Below are positions 34,781 to 42,874 of a DNA stretch of 64,000 nucleotides, in pieces. This DNA is from Clostridium sp. UBA4108 (GTDB lineage Bacteria > Bacillota > Clostridia > Clostridiales > Clostridiaceae). The translations under genes and the position numbers were made by a program. The DNA is taken from NCBI GenBank assembly GCA_002381695.1, contig DFXM01000020.1, positions 741,605 to 805,604 on the forward strand. Direction: 5' to 3'. The first letter of the stretch is position 1. Each line of letters begins with the position of its first letter. The notes beneath the pieces are model-generated. The model worked only from the letters and a program-made list of their open reading frames with translations. It was not told the DNA's origin and made no database searches.

Positions 34781-35347
34781 TTATTCTTTGGTAACTCTTA
34801 TCTTTAACCAATCATTTTTAAGTAAATCCATATAAACCACATTAGAAAATCTTCCATATCTACTATCAAAGTAACCTTCTCTAATAACTCCAATTTTTTT
34901 AAAACCAAGCTTACAATATAGTTGTTGAGCTCTAGTATTGTCTAGCATAGTAGTTAATTCAATCTTATTTAAATTTAGAAATCTAAACATAAAATCTATA
35001 AAATGACATAGAGCATCTTCTCCATAACCTTTGCCTTGCTGCTTGATTTCACAGATTTTTATACCAAGCTCACATTTTTGGTTTCTAACATCCCAATCAC
35101 AATAATTCATTTCTCCTATGGGTTCTAAGGTATCCTTTTTGCATACAATGAATCTTTTGCTAGAGGGGAAGAGAGTAGAATTCTCAATTTCCTTAGAGAT
35201 ATTAATTTTTATAGATTCTTTACTCTGTAGAGTACCAAAGGCATGGGTAGCATGGCTCATTAAATCTCCATCATTCCACCATTTATATAGAAACTCTTCA
35301 TCACCTAACTCAAGAGGACGTATAAATACCCTTTTTCCTTCAATCAT
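34781..35347 (-). CDS. RimJ/RimL-type GNAT acetyltransferase
   Basis: 188 residues, single domain. GKRVFIRPLELGDEEFLYKW at the start, ELGIKICEIKQQGKGYGEDA (acetyl-CoA loop) and LTTMLDNTRAQQLYCKLGFK are the RimJ/RimL sequence pattern; such proteins acetylate N-terminal amino groups or aminoglycoside-like and polyamine substrates. GGAGG lies before the ATG. It follows the preceding GNAT by 55 bases. Confidence 0.88.
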   Translation of the reverse strand: MIEGKRVFIRPLELGDEEFLYKWWNDGDLMSHATHAFGTLQSKESIKINISKEIENSTLFPSSKRFIVCKKDTLEPIGEMNYCDWDVRNQKCELGIKICEIKQQGKGYGEDALCHFIDFMFRFLNLNKIELTTMLDNTRAQQLYCKLGFKKIGVIREGYFDSRYGRFSNVVYMDLLKNDWLKIRVTKE

Positions 35348-35402
35348 TTCAAACCTCCTATAAATATAAATAAAAAATCTAGTATTTCCTTTATAGTTTT
35401 GT

Positions 35403-35939
35403 CTATGAACAATTAAATTCTAAGTGACAATCATAGGGTTCAAGAAGAAATAAACTTTCATTTAATTCATCAGCAGGGATACAGCCTAAACCCTTATAAA
35501 AGAGTTGTCCATTTTCACAGGAAGAAGCTGATATATATAGCTTTTTTGCCTTAAAGTCCACAGCTTTATGAACACATAAGGAAAATAGAGCTTTGCCAAT
35601 GCCCATATGTCTATATTCACTTGTAATATGAAGCATAGATAATTGGATATATTGATTTTTACTACCAAAGAATTCATGCTCTAAGGAGGCAAAACCAACT
35701 AATATATCATGTTGGAAGGCTCCAAATACTGAGCCTCCCTTAATAATAGTATTTTTAAGCCCTGCATAGACTTCCTCTAAATCTTTTTTATTCCAGTCTT
35801 CCGTATACCTAATATCCTTTAGTGACTGAACTCCATCTTCTGTTCTCCAAGCTTTATAAACTTCTTCATGTCTATTAAAATCATTTAAAAGCTCTGGTAT
35901 TATGTTATCTAAAGTTAATTCTTTATATTTAATAATCAT
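35403..35939 (-). CDS. GNAT-family acetyltransferase
   Basis: 178 residues, single GNAT domain: LVGFASLEHEFFG, HITSEYRHMGIGKALFSLCV (R/H-x-x-G-I-G-K) and LYISASSCENGQLFYKGLGC. Substrate unknown. It is the first gene after the ABC exporter pair (62 bases away) and thus the nearest candidate for a drug-modifying partner. Confidence 0.87.
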   Translation of the reverse strand: MIIKYKELTLDNIIPELLNDFNRHEEVYKAWRTEDGVQSLKDIRYTEDWNKKDLEEVYAGLKNTIIKGGSVFGAFQHDILVGFASLEHEFFGSKNQYIQLSMLHITSEYRHMGIGKALFSLCVHKAVDFKAKKLYISASSCENGQLFYKGLGCIPADELNESLFLLEPYDCHLEFNCS

Positions 35940-36001
35940 TTTAAAGCCTCCAGTTAAGGGAAGGACAAATAAGCTTATGTCTATTTTGTAAATCTTTCTT
36001 G

Positions 36002-37768
36002 CTATGCTTCTTTAAGAAAGCTATATTGAGCACAGTATAGATTATAATAAACACCTTTCTTAGCTAATAGTTCTTCATGATTACCACATTCTGCAATCTT
36101 ACCATGGGATAACACAAAAATTTTATCACAATCTCTTATGGTGGATAATCTATGAGCTATTACAAGAGAAGTTCTTCCTTCCATTAGTTTTTTTATGCCT
36201 TTTTGCACAAGGCGTTCTGTTTCCGTATCTATATTAGCAGTAGCCTCATCTAAAATTAGTATCCTAGGATCAGCTATTAGAGTTCTGGCGAAGGCAATTA
36301 GTTGACGTTGACCAAGAGAGAGACGGGAACCTCTTTCATTTACATCAGTATCATAGCCTTCTTCAAATTTGCTTATAAAGTCATGAGCGTTTACTGCTTT
36401 AGCGGCGTCCATGATCTCTTTATCAGTAGCGTTTAGCTTTCCATAACGAATATTTTCTTTTATGGAAGAAGAGAATAAGAAGGAGTCTTGAAGCATTATA
36501 CCCATTTGACTACGAAGACTTTCAAGATCTACATTTCTAATATCTATATCATCTATTAAGACCTTGCCAAAGGTTGGGTCATAGAATCTGCTTATTAAAT
36601 TTGTTATAGTGGTTTTACCAGCTCCAGTTTCTCCAACTAGGGCAATTTTTTCCCCAGCATTGATGGTGAAAGTTGCATCTTTTAAGGCATGTATATCATC
36701 ATTATCATAGGAGAAGGTAACATGATCAAATTTAATATCGCCTTTGATTTCAGGAAGTATCTCTGTGGAAGCATCTTCATACATATCATTTTTAGTATCT
36801 AATACATCAAAGATTCTTTCAGCAGCAGAAATATTAGTAATAAAGGAATTATAGAAAGATGCAAGATTCATTATTGGTTTCCAAAGCATCTCAATATACA
36901 TAATAAAGGCCATTAGGGTTCCAAGAGAAAGATTATCACTACTAACTAGTTTGTACCCAGAGAAAAGTATTAATGCAATTCCAAGTCCTTTAGAGATATC
37001 CACTAGAGGCCAGAAAAAGTCTTGTATCTTAACAGCACTGATAAATCCGTCAGCATGAGCAGTAAGATTTGAATTAAATTTACTTCTTGTATAGTGTTCT
37101 TTTCTAAAACCTTGAGTTACTTTTACACCAGAGAAGGCCTCATGAGTATATCCAAGTAGCATAGAACGTTTCTCTCTATACTGTCTCCAAAGAGTGTTAG
37201 ACCTTACTTCAACAAAGAACATAGAAGCAAAGAGGAAAGGTATAACAGCAAGGCAAATCAATGCTAGTATCGGATTCATTATAAACATCATAATTATTAC
37301 TAGTGATATGGTAAATATATTAGGTATTAGATTCATGATACTATTATTTAGCAAATTTTGTAGAGCATTAACATCTCCAACAATTCTAGAAAGTATTTTT
37401 CCTACAGGTCTATTGTCAAAGAAAGAAAAGCTTAAGGTTTGAATGTGAGTATAAACTTCATCTCTTATATCTACTAAAATTTTATTAGTTATCTTACTCA
37501 TGGATAAAATTCTTATCTTAGATAAAATCATGGAGATTAAGTTCAATCCCACAAGAACTGCACCAAAGGTTAAAAGTCCTTTCATATCGCTATTTTCTAC
37601 AAAAGTATCAATACAGACCTTCATCAAGTAAGGGTTTAGGGTATTACATCCCATAACTAATAGTAAAAGGAATATAACACCCAAGGTTTTCCATATATAA
37701 GGCTTTACATATGTAAAAAGCCTTTTTACGGTTTTCCATTTATGAGTTTTCTTAATTTTGTTTTCCAT
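36002..37768 (-). CDS. Heterodimeric multidrug-type ABC exporter, canonical-site subunit (BmrD-like)
   Basis: 588-residue half-transporter with six membrane helices (about 25-310) and an ATPase domain: Walker A GETGAGKTT, Walker B ILILDEATANID with the catalytic Glu, H-loop AHR. Its signature is LSLGQRQ instead of LSGGQ. Together with the partner, which has the reverse set of changes, this gives one active and one degenerate ATP site, as in BmrCD, LmrCD and TM287/288. Its start is one base after the partner's stop. Drug or lipid export is inferred. Confidence 0.9.
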   Translation of the reverse strand: MENKIKKTHKWKTVKRLFTYVKPYIWKTLGVIFLLLLVMGCNTLNPYLMKVCIDTFVENSDMKGLLTFGAVLVGLNLISMILSKIRILSMSKITNKILVDIRDEVYTHIQTLSFSFFDNRPVGKILSRIVGDVNALQNLLNNSIMNLIPNIFTISLVIIMMFIMNPILALICLAVIPFLFASMFFVEVRSNTLWRQYREKRSMLLGYTHEAFSGVKVTQGFRKEHYTRSKFNSNLTAHADGFISAVKIQDFFWPLVDISKGLGIALILFSGYKLVSSDNLSLGTLMAFIMYIEMLWKPIMNLASFYNSFITNISAAERIFDVLDTKNDMYEDASTEILPEIKGDIKFDHVTFSYDNDDIHALKDATFTINAGEKIALVGETGAGKTTITNLISRFYDPTFGKVLIDDIDIRNVDLESLRSQMGIMLQDSFLFSSSIKENIRYGKLNATDKEIMDAAKAVNAHDFISKFEEGYDTDVNERGSRLSLGQRQLIAFARTLIADPRILILDEATANIDTETERLVQKGIKKLMEGRTSLVIAHRLSTIRDCDKIFVLSHGKIAECGNHEELLAKKGVYYNLYCAQYSFLKEA

Positions 37769-37769
37769 A

Positions 37770-39512
37770 TTAGCTCACCTCCGCTACTAAGGAGTCAAAA
37801 TCTTTAAATTGATGGCGATAAATATTATAATAGTAACCTTTTTTACCAAGGAGAGTAGTATGATTTCCCATTTCTACTATTTCTCCATCCTTCATAAACA
37901 ATATAATATCTGCGTCTTTAACTCCGGATATTCTATGGGCAATAATAAAGGTAGTACATTTTGAATCTCTATTTGAGAGATTTTTCAATACTTGGAACTC
38001 AGTTTCCATATCTAGAGCTGAGGTAGCATCATCAAGAATTAGAATAGGAGATTTTTTTATCAATGCTCTTGAAATAGCTAGTCTTTGTTTTTGTCCACCA
38101 GATAGGCCAACACCTCTTTCACCTACAAGGGTTTCATAGCCTTCAGGCATTTCATCAATGAATTCATAAGCACAACTTTCCTTTGAAGCAGTAATAATTT
38201 CACTTTCAGAGTGGTTACCACCAAAATCAATATTGTTTTTTATAGAATCAGAGAATAAGAAGGTATCTTGGAAGACTACAGACATATTATTTCTTAATGT
38301 ACCTAGATCCCAATCTTCTACATTAACACCGTCAAGGAGAACCTCTCCTTCAGAAGCATCATAGTATCTTCCTACAAGAGAAAGTAGAGTGGATTTTCCG
38401 CATCCTGTTTCACCCATGATAGCTACAGTGCTACCAGCAGGAATATTTAAGTCTATATGGTGTAGTACATCATTATCTTTATATCTAAAAGATACATTTT
38501 TAAAAGTAATATCGCCTTTAACTTCTTCAGGAGAAAAACCATTTTCTTTAGATTTTATCTCTGGTTCTCTTTCTAAAATAGCAAAAATTTTTTCCATAGA
38601 AGCCCTATTCTGTGAAAGTAAGTTTATAAGTCCACCTATAAATCTTACAGAGCCAGATAAGCTTAATACATAACTACTAAAAGCTACTAGAGTACCTTTA
38701 GTTATATCACCTGTTATAGCAAGGTATCCTCCAAAGAGTATCATAGCTATAGGAGCAAGGTTAGTTAAAAATTCTATTAATGGAATGAAATTACTAACTA
38801 TTTTTGCTTGGGATACATTCAATCTATAGTATTCATTATTAACCTGTAAGAATTTCATAATTTCATGCTTTTCTCTAGCAAAAGCCTTTACAAGTCTAAT
38901 ACCTGATATATTTTGTTGTGCTATAGAATTTATTTCAGCAGTTTGGTCACTTATTTGTGAGTAAATATCCCAAAACTTATTATTAAATGCTAAACCTAAA
39001 ATACCAACGGGAAGTAGTATAGCAAGACAAAGTAAAGTTAAACTAGGACTTAATTTAAACATAATTGTAGAAGAGATTAAAAGAAGAATTATGCCTTCAA
39101 TGAGGAGTCTAAGGCCATAAGCAAGAGTCTCCCAGACAATATCTACATCTTCACCAATTCTAGACATAAGTTCACCTGTATTGGTGCTGTCAAAAAAGGA
39201 GAATTCGAAGGTCTGTATTTTATCAAAAAGATCTTGCCTAATTTTTTTGGCTACATCTATAGAAAATTTATCGAACAGGAATTCTTTTACGTATCCAACA
39301 CCGCTCCTTAATAATGCAAGACCAATAAAAATAATAAAAAATGTAACAAGCCAATCAGAATTATCTCCTAATAGAATATCATCTACAAATATCTTTTGGA
39401 GATAGGGAAATGCGCTGTCTATTGATAATGTAATTATCATAGCCGTCAGCGGTATAATTAAAAATTTCAAGTGTTTAGAAATATAAACTTTAAATAATTT
39501 CATTAAAGTCAA
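37770..39512 (-). CDS. Heterodimeric multidrug-type ABC exporter, degenerate-site subunit (BmrC-like)
   Basis: 580-residue half-transporter, six membrane helices then ATPase: Walker A GETGCGKST, signature LSGGQKQ (about 470-474), Walker B ILILDDATSALD in which the catalytic Glu is Asp. That substitution marks the degenerate site of asymmetric exporters. GGGGGTTGAC lies before the ATG as ribosome binding site. A 34-codon leader ORF and a factor-independent terminator lie between its promoter and its start, indicating control by transcription attenuation, as described for the bmrB leader of bmrCD in Bacillus subtilis. Confidence 0.9.
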   Translation of the reverse strand: MTLMKLFKVYISKHLKFLIIPLTAMIITLSIDSAFPYLQKIFVDDILLGDNSDWLVTFFIIFIGLALLRSGVGYVKEFLFDKFSIDVAKKIRQDLFDKIQTFEFSFFDSTNTGELMSRIGEDVDIVWETLAYGLRLLIEGIILLLISSTIMFKLSPSLTLLCLAILLPVGILGLAFNNKFWDIYSQISDQTAEINSIAQQNISGIRLVKAFAREKHEIMKFLQVNNEYYRLNVSQAKIVSNFIPLIEFLTNLAPIAMILFGGYLAITGDITKGTLVAFSSYVLSLSGSVRFIGGLINLLSQNRASMEKIFAILEREPEIKSKENGFSPEEVKGDITFKNVSFRYKDNDVLHHIDLNIPAGSTVAIMGETGCGKSTLLSLVGRYYDASEGEVLLDGVNVEDWDLGTLRNNMSVVFQDTFLFSDSIKNNIDFGGNHSESEIITASKESCAYEFIDEMPEGYETLVGERGVGLSGGQKQRLAISRALIKKSPILILDDATSALDMETEFQVLKNLSNRDSKCTTFIIAHRISGVKDADIILFMKDGEIVEMGNHTTLLGKKGYYYNIYRHQFKDFDSLVAEVS

Positions 39513-39570
39513 CCCCCTTTATAGTTAGATTTCTCTAAATTAGGAACAAAAAAACTTACTTTATCCATAC

Positions 39571-39601
39571 AAAAAGAGCACGACTAACATCAGCCATGCT
39601 C
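39571..39601 (-). terminator. Attenuator terminator upstream of the ABC exporter
   Basis: On the minus strand GAGCATGGCTG, loop ATGT, TTAGTCGTGCTC (three G-U pairs) followed by TTTTT. It lies after the leader ORF stop (39663) and before the exporter start (39512), so it must be read through for exporter expression. A hairpin CTACAG/CTGTAG directly after the leader stop could be part of the switch. Confidence 0.75.
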
Positions 39602-39662
39602 TAAATTTACGGGATAAAAGTAAGTTAATACTGAATGCATTCACTACAGAAAGAAACTGTAG

Positions 39663-39767
39663 TCAGTGCATAAAATCCTTATTTAGAGATAGAACTGATG
39701 AGTAATTTATAGCATTATTATTTTGTGATAAGTTTATTGGAAAATTCATATTTGTCTTTTTCATCAT
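39663..39767 (-). CDS. 34-residue leader peptide of the ABC exporter operon
   Basis: Begins MMKKTNMNFPINLS, ends LSLNKDFMH. GAGGAGGTAGTA is an excellent ribosome binding site directly before ATG 39767. The ORF starts about 35 bases after a consensus promoter and is followed by two hairpins, the second a terminator, then the exporter gene. Size and position match BmrB-type leader peptides, whose stalled translation under ribosome-targeting antibiotics opens the terminator. The amino-acid sequence itself is not recognisably related. Confidence 0.7.
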   Translation of the reverse strand: MMKKTNMNFPINLSQNNNAINYSSVLSLNKDFMH

Positions 39768-39806
39768 TACTACCTCCTCTTTAATATTTCAAATCGTCAT
39801 AAGTTT

Positions 39807-39836
39807 ATTATAATTCAGAAAAATCTATAAAGTCAA
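39807..39836 (-). promoter_or_regulatory. Sigma-A promoter of the leader/ABC operon
   Basis: On the minus strand TTGACT (39836-39831), an 18-base spacer, and a perfect TATAAT (39812-39807). Transcription would begin near 39800, some 33 bases before the leader ATG. Confidence 0.75.
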
Positions 39837-39863
39837 CCCTTTTATTTAAAAATTTGTCAATAT

Positions 39864-39906
39864 AACAAAAAATGTAAGCACCCCAGGGGTGCTTACATTT
39901 TTTGTT
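39864..39906. terminator. Perfect 21-bp palindrome in the divergent gap
   Basis: Arms 39864-39884 and 39886-39906 are perfect complements around one base (CCCC-A-GGGG); both ends carry A/T runs, so it looks like a bidirectional terminator. It lies between two divergent genes, where no gene end requires it. Confidence 0.6.
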
Positions 39907-39984
39907 ATTGAATAAAAGGGATAATATAAGGGGAAATAGAATTAATAGTATACAAAATAAAAATGTAAAAATAGGAGAAGTTCA

Positions 39985-41142
39985 ATGAAAACAAAATTTA
40001 AAGAGTTGGCACTTATTATGGCTATGCTTGTTATAGGTACATCAGGATGTACAATAATAAATATAGAAGAGAATAAAGATGAGGAAATTTCAGCTAATAA
40101 TCCTCCAATAGAGGAAAAGGTAGATTTAGTTAAAGAAAAGCTAGATACTATGACATTAGAGGAAAAAATAGGGCAATTGTTTATGGTGAGTGTTGAGGGA
40201 GAAACTCCAGATGAAAATATAACAAAGTTAATACAACAATATAAGGTAGGAGGAATAATATTATTTTCAAATAATATTAAAACTTCAGAACAAACAAGGG
40301 CGTTATTAAATAATTTAAAGGAATTAAATGTTAATAATCCATTAAATTTATTTCTTTCTGTGGATGAAGAAGGAGGAGTAGTATCTAGATTTCCAAAGGA
40401 TATTTCTAACTTTGAATCAGCTTGGAAGGTAGGGCAGAAAAATGATGTAAATTATGCAAAAGACCATGGTAGAAAGATTGGAGATACTATTAGAGAATTA
40501 GGATTTAATATGGATATGGCTCCAGTGCTAGATGTTAATTCTAACCCTAAAAATCCTGTCATAGGAAGTAGAGCTTTTTCAGATGATCCACAGGTAGTGA
40601 AAAACATGGGAGTTCAAGTATATAAGGGCCTAGAAGACGCAGGGATTATAGCTGTGGGTAAACATTTTCCAGGACATGGAGATACTTCAGAAGATTCACA
40701 TACAGGGTTGCCTATAGTGAATAATTCTATAGATAGATTGAGAAACTTAGAGCTTATTCCTTTTCAATATGCTATAGATAATGGAATAGAAGTTATACTG
40801 ACTTCTCATATCTTGTTACCTAAAATTGATGAGGAAAATGTAGCCACAGTTTCCTCAAAAATAATTACTGATATATTAAGAAAAGAGATGAATTTTAAAG
40901 GAGTAGTTATAACTGATGATATGGCTATGAAAGGTGTAAGAGTGAATAACACCATTGAAGAAGGTAGTGTTAAAGCTATATTAGCTGGTTGCGATATAGT
41001 TCTTATATGTCATAGTGCTGAAGATCAAGACAAGGGTATTAATGCTGTTTTAAATGCTGTGAAAACTGGTATAATTTCAGAAGAGAGGATTAATGATAGT
41101 GTATATAGAATAATTAATTTAAAACAAAAATATTTAAGATAG
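39985..41142 (+). CDS. NagZ-like beta-N-acetylhexosaminidase lipoprotein (GH3)
   Basis: 385 residues. Lipobox GTSGC with Cys at residue 22 anchors the protein outside the membrane. The GH3 domain follows from residue 45: TLEEKIGQLFMVS, SVDEEGGVVSRF, KHFPGHGDTSEDSH with the conserved His pair, and VITDDMAMKG with the nucleophile Asp. Such enzymes release N-acetylglucosamine from muropeptides in wall recycling. GGAGAAG precedes the ATG. It stands alone; the gene downstream is a remnant on the other strand. Confidence 0.92.
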   Translation: MKTKFKELALIMAMLVIGTSGCTIINIEENKDEEISANNPPIEEKVDLVKEKLDTMTLEEKIGQLFMVSVEGETPDENITKLIQQYKVGGIILFSNNIKTSEQTRALLNNLKELNVNNPLNLFLSVDEEGGVVSRFPKDISNFESAWKVGQKNDVNYAKDHGRKIGDTIRELGFNMDMAPVLDVNSNPKNPVIGSRAFSDDPQVVKNMGVQVYKGLEDAGIIAVGKHFPGHGDTSEDSHTGLPIVNNSIDRLRNLELIPFQYAIDNGIEVILTSHILLPKIDEENVATVSSKIITDILRKEMNFKGVVITDDMAMKGVRVNNTIEEGSVKAILAGCDIVLICHSAEDQDKGINAVLNAVKTGIISEERINDSVYRIINLKQKYLR

Positions 41143-41209
41143 TAAAAAGGCTTAGTTAGAAAGTGAACTGCACCCTATAGATAAAATAAGATGCAATTTC
41201 AACTCAACA

Positions 41210-41773
41210 CTAAGCTTTATTTTGTCTACTCCAGATGGAATAAGGCACAGCATAATTAGTTGAGGAATTGGTTACAGTGTAATCATAGAAGCTTTGAAGA
41301 AATTCAGCTCTAGTTTGATTGTGAGTAAGTATTATGCCTCCAGCAGCTACTTGTGCATCAAGAATTTGTTGTAAACTTAAGTTTTGTGGATTATTCATCA
41401 TTTGATACATAGCCATGAAGGTGGTGGTTCTTCCTTCACCATGGTCACAGTGAAAATGTAGGTGGACATTTTTAGGTTTGTTTTTTATAAAGGTAACAAA
41501 ATCGTCTACTACCTGAGGACTAGGAATATGCCCATCTCTTACAGCAAATAATTTATAGTTAAATTTTGCACTGTTAACAGCTTCAGGTTCAGAAGATACA
41601 CTTTCAACTTTAACAGTTTTTAATAATTTTCCTCGTTTATTATATAAATTTAAGTCTGATCCTACCTTTATTTCGTTTAATTCTTTCTTCTCAGCAGCTA
41701 AAGTTTCATCAGAGGTAAAGCCATTGTTTAATTCATATGTTAAGTATGTTAATAAAGAGGTAAATCTATTGAC
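41210..41773 (-). pseudogene. Phytase-like protein tyrosine phosphatase, 5'-truncated
   Basis: 187 codons open without any start codon at the 5' side, where an in-frame stop at 41774-41776 cuts it. The frame contains the phosphatase P-loop HFHCDHGEGRTTTF (C-x5-R: catalytic Cys and Arg), the general-acid region VRDGHIPSP, and the ending SLQQILDAQVAAGG. This matches the C-terminal part of clostridial PTP-like inositol hexakisphosphatases. The signal peptide and first half are missing. An ATG at 41416 would give only the last 68 residues, after the active site, so a working enzyme cannot be made. Confidence 0.75.
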
Positions 41774-41864
41774 TTATTAAAAGTAATGAATATAATATAT
41801 AACTGTATATTTTTATAGTTATTTAATTATTTTGATAAATCACCAAGAGGATTGGGGTGCTAGT

Positions 41865-42689
41865 ATGAACTTTCTAATTAACTTTTTAAAAGGGGTTGCA
41901 ATAAGCATATCTCAAATAATTCCAGGAGTAAGTGGAGGAACCATAGCCATAATTTTAGGTATTTATGATAAATTACTCCATGCAGTTAATAATATAATTG
42001 CAGATTTTAAAAATCAGTATAAAATATTATTACAAGTTGGATTGGGAGCAGTAGTAGGAATTTTTCTTTTTAGTAACATAGTTAAAACTGTACTTACAAA
42101 TTTTCCAACACCAACAAGTTACTTTTTTATAGGAGTAATCTTAGGTGGAGCTCCACTAATGTACATAAAAGCTAAAGAAAATGGATTTGAAAAAAGAAAT
42201 TTAATATATCTAATTATAGGTATAGTAGCAGTACTGCTAATGACAGGAGAACATAAAGATAGCTCTATAGCAATAACATCTCTAAATTTATTAAATTTTA
42301 TCTGGCTGTTTATCGGAGGAATTATAGTTGCTATAGCACTTATACTTCCAGGGATAAGTGGATCATTTATGTTACTGGTATTAGGCCTTTATAATACTGT
42401 AATTACTGCAGTGACAGAACTTAATATTATCATATTAATTCCTATAGCATTAGGAGGAATATTTGGGACTCTTGCTACGGCTAGAATAATTGAAAATCTA
42501 CTGAGTAAATATCCACAGCAAACCTATATGATGATTTTAGGATTTGTTTTAGGATCTGTGTTTGGAATTTTTCCAGCATATGAAGGGGTAGGAAGTACTA
42601 TAATAGGAATAGTTTTAGCTGTAATAGGATTTCTAGCAATATATTATATGAGTAAAAAGGATATGAGTAAAAAAGAATATACGGAATAA
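41865..42689 (+). CDS. DUF368 polytopic membrane protein
   Basis: 274 residues from ATG 41865, with GGGGTG seven bases upstream; the frame is open further up but lacks a site. About eight membrane helices. The signature IIPGVSGGTIAIILGIYDKL near the N-terminus is mirrored by ALILPGISGSFMLLVLGLYN in the second half, the two inverted-repeat motifs of DUF368. Members have been linked to undecaprenyl phosphate recycling (PopT-type flippases), so C55-P translocation is the best guess. A terminator follows. Confidence 0.88.
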   Translation: MNFLINFLKGVAISISQIIPGVSGGTIAIILGIYDKLLHAVNNIIADFKNQYKILLQVGLGAVVGIFLFSNIVKTVLTNFPTPTSYFFIGVILGGAPLMYIKAKENGFEKRNLIYLIIGIVAVLLMTGEHKDSSIAITSLNLLNFIWLFIGGIIVAIALILPGISGSFMLLVLGLYNTVITAVTELNIIILIPIALGGIFGTLATARIIENLLSKYPQQTYMMILGFVLGSVFGIFPAYEGVGSTIIGIVLAVIGFLAIYYMSKKDMSKKEYTE

Positions 42690-42695
42690 GTGAAG

Positions 42696-42725
42696 AGCAT
42701 TCTACTATAGGTGGAGTGCTTTTTT
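42696..42725 (+). terminator. Rho-independent terminator
   Basis: AGCATTCTAC, loop TATAG, GTGGAGTGCT (two G-U pairs), then TTTTT. Confidence 0.75.
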
Positions 42726-42874
42726 ACATAGGATTTTGATTAATATCTAGTTCTAAAATCAACAATTATTTAAAATAGAGATTTACATAATAAAGAATTA
42801 TTTATGCTATAGAAAGAATATCTAACCTGTATTTGAAAATACTAACTAAATAATTCTAAGTTATGGAGGCATTT

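Noticed and set aside
39571..39601. Classic T-box or metabolite riboswitch upstream of the ABC exporter
   Set aside because: No T-box motif or aptamer consensus; the short leader ORF and simple terminator fit translation-dependent attenuation better.
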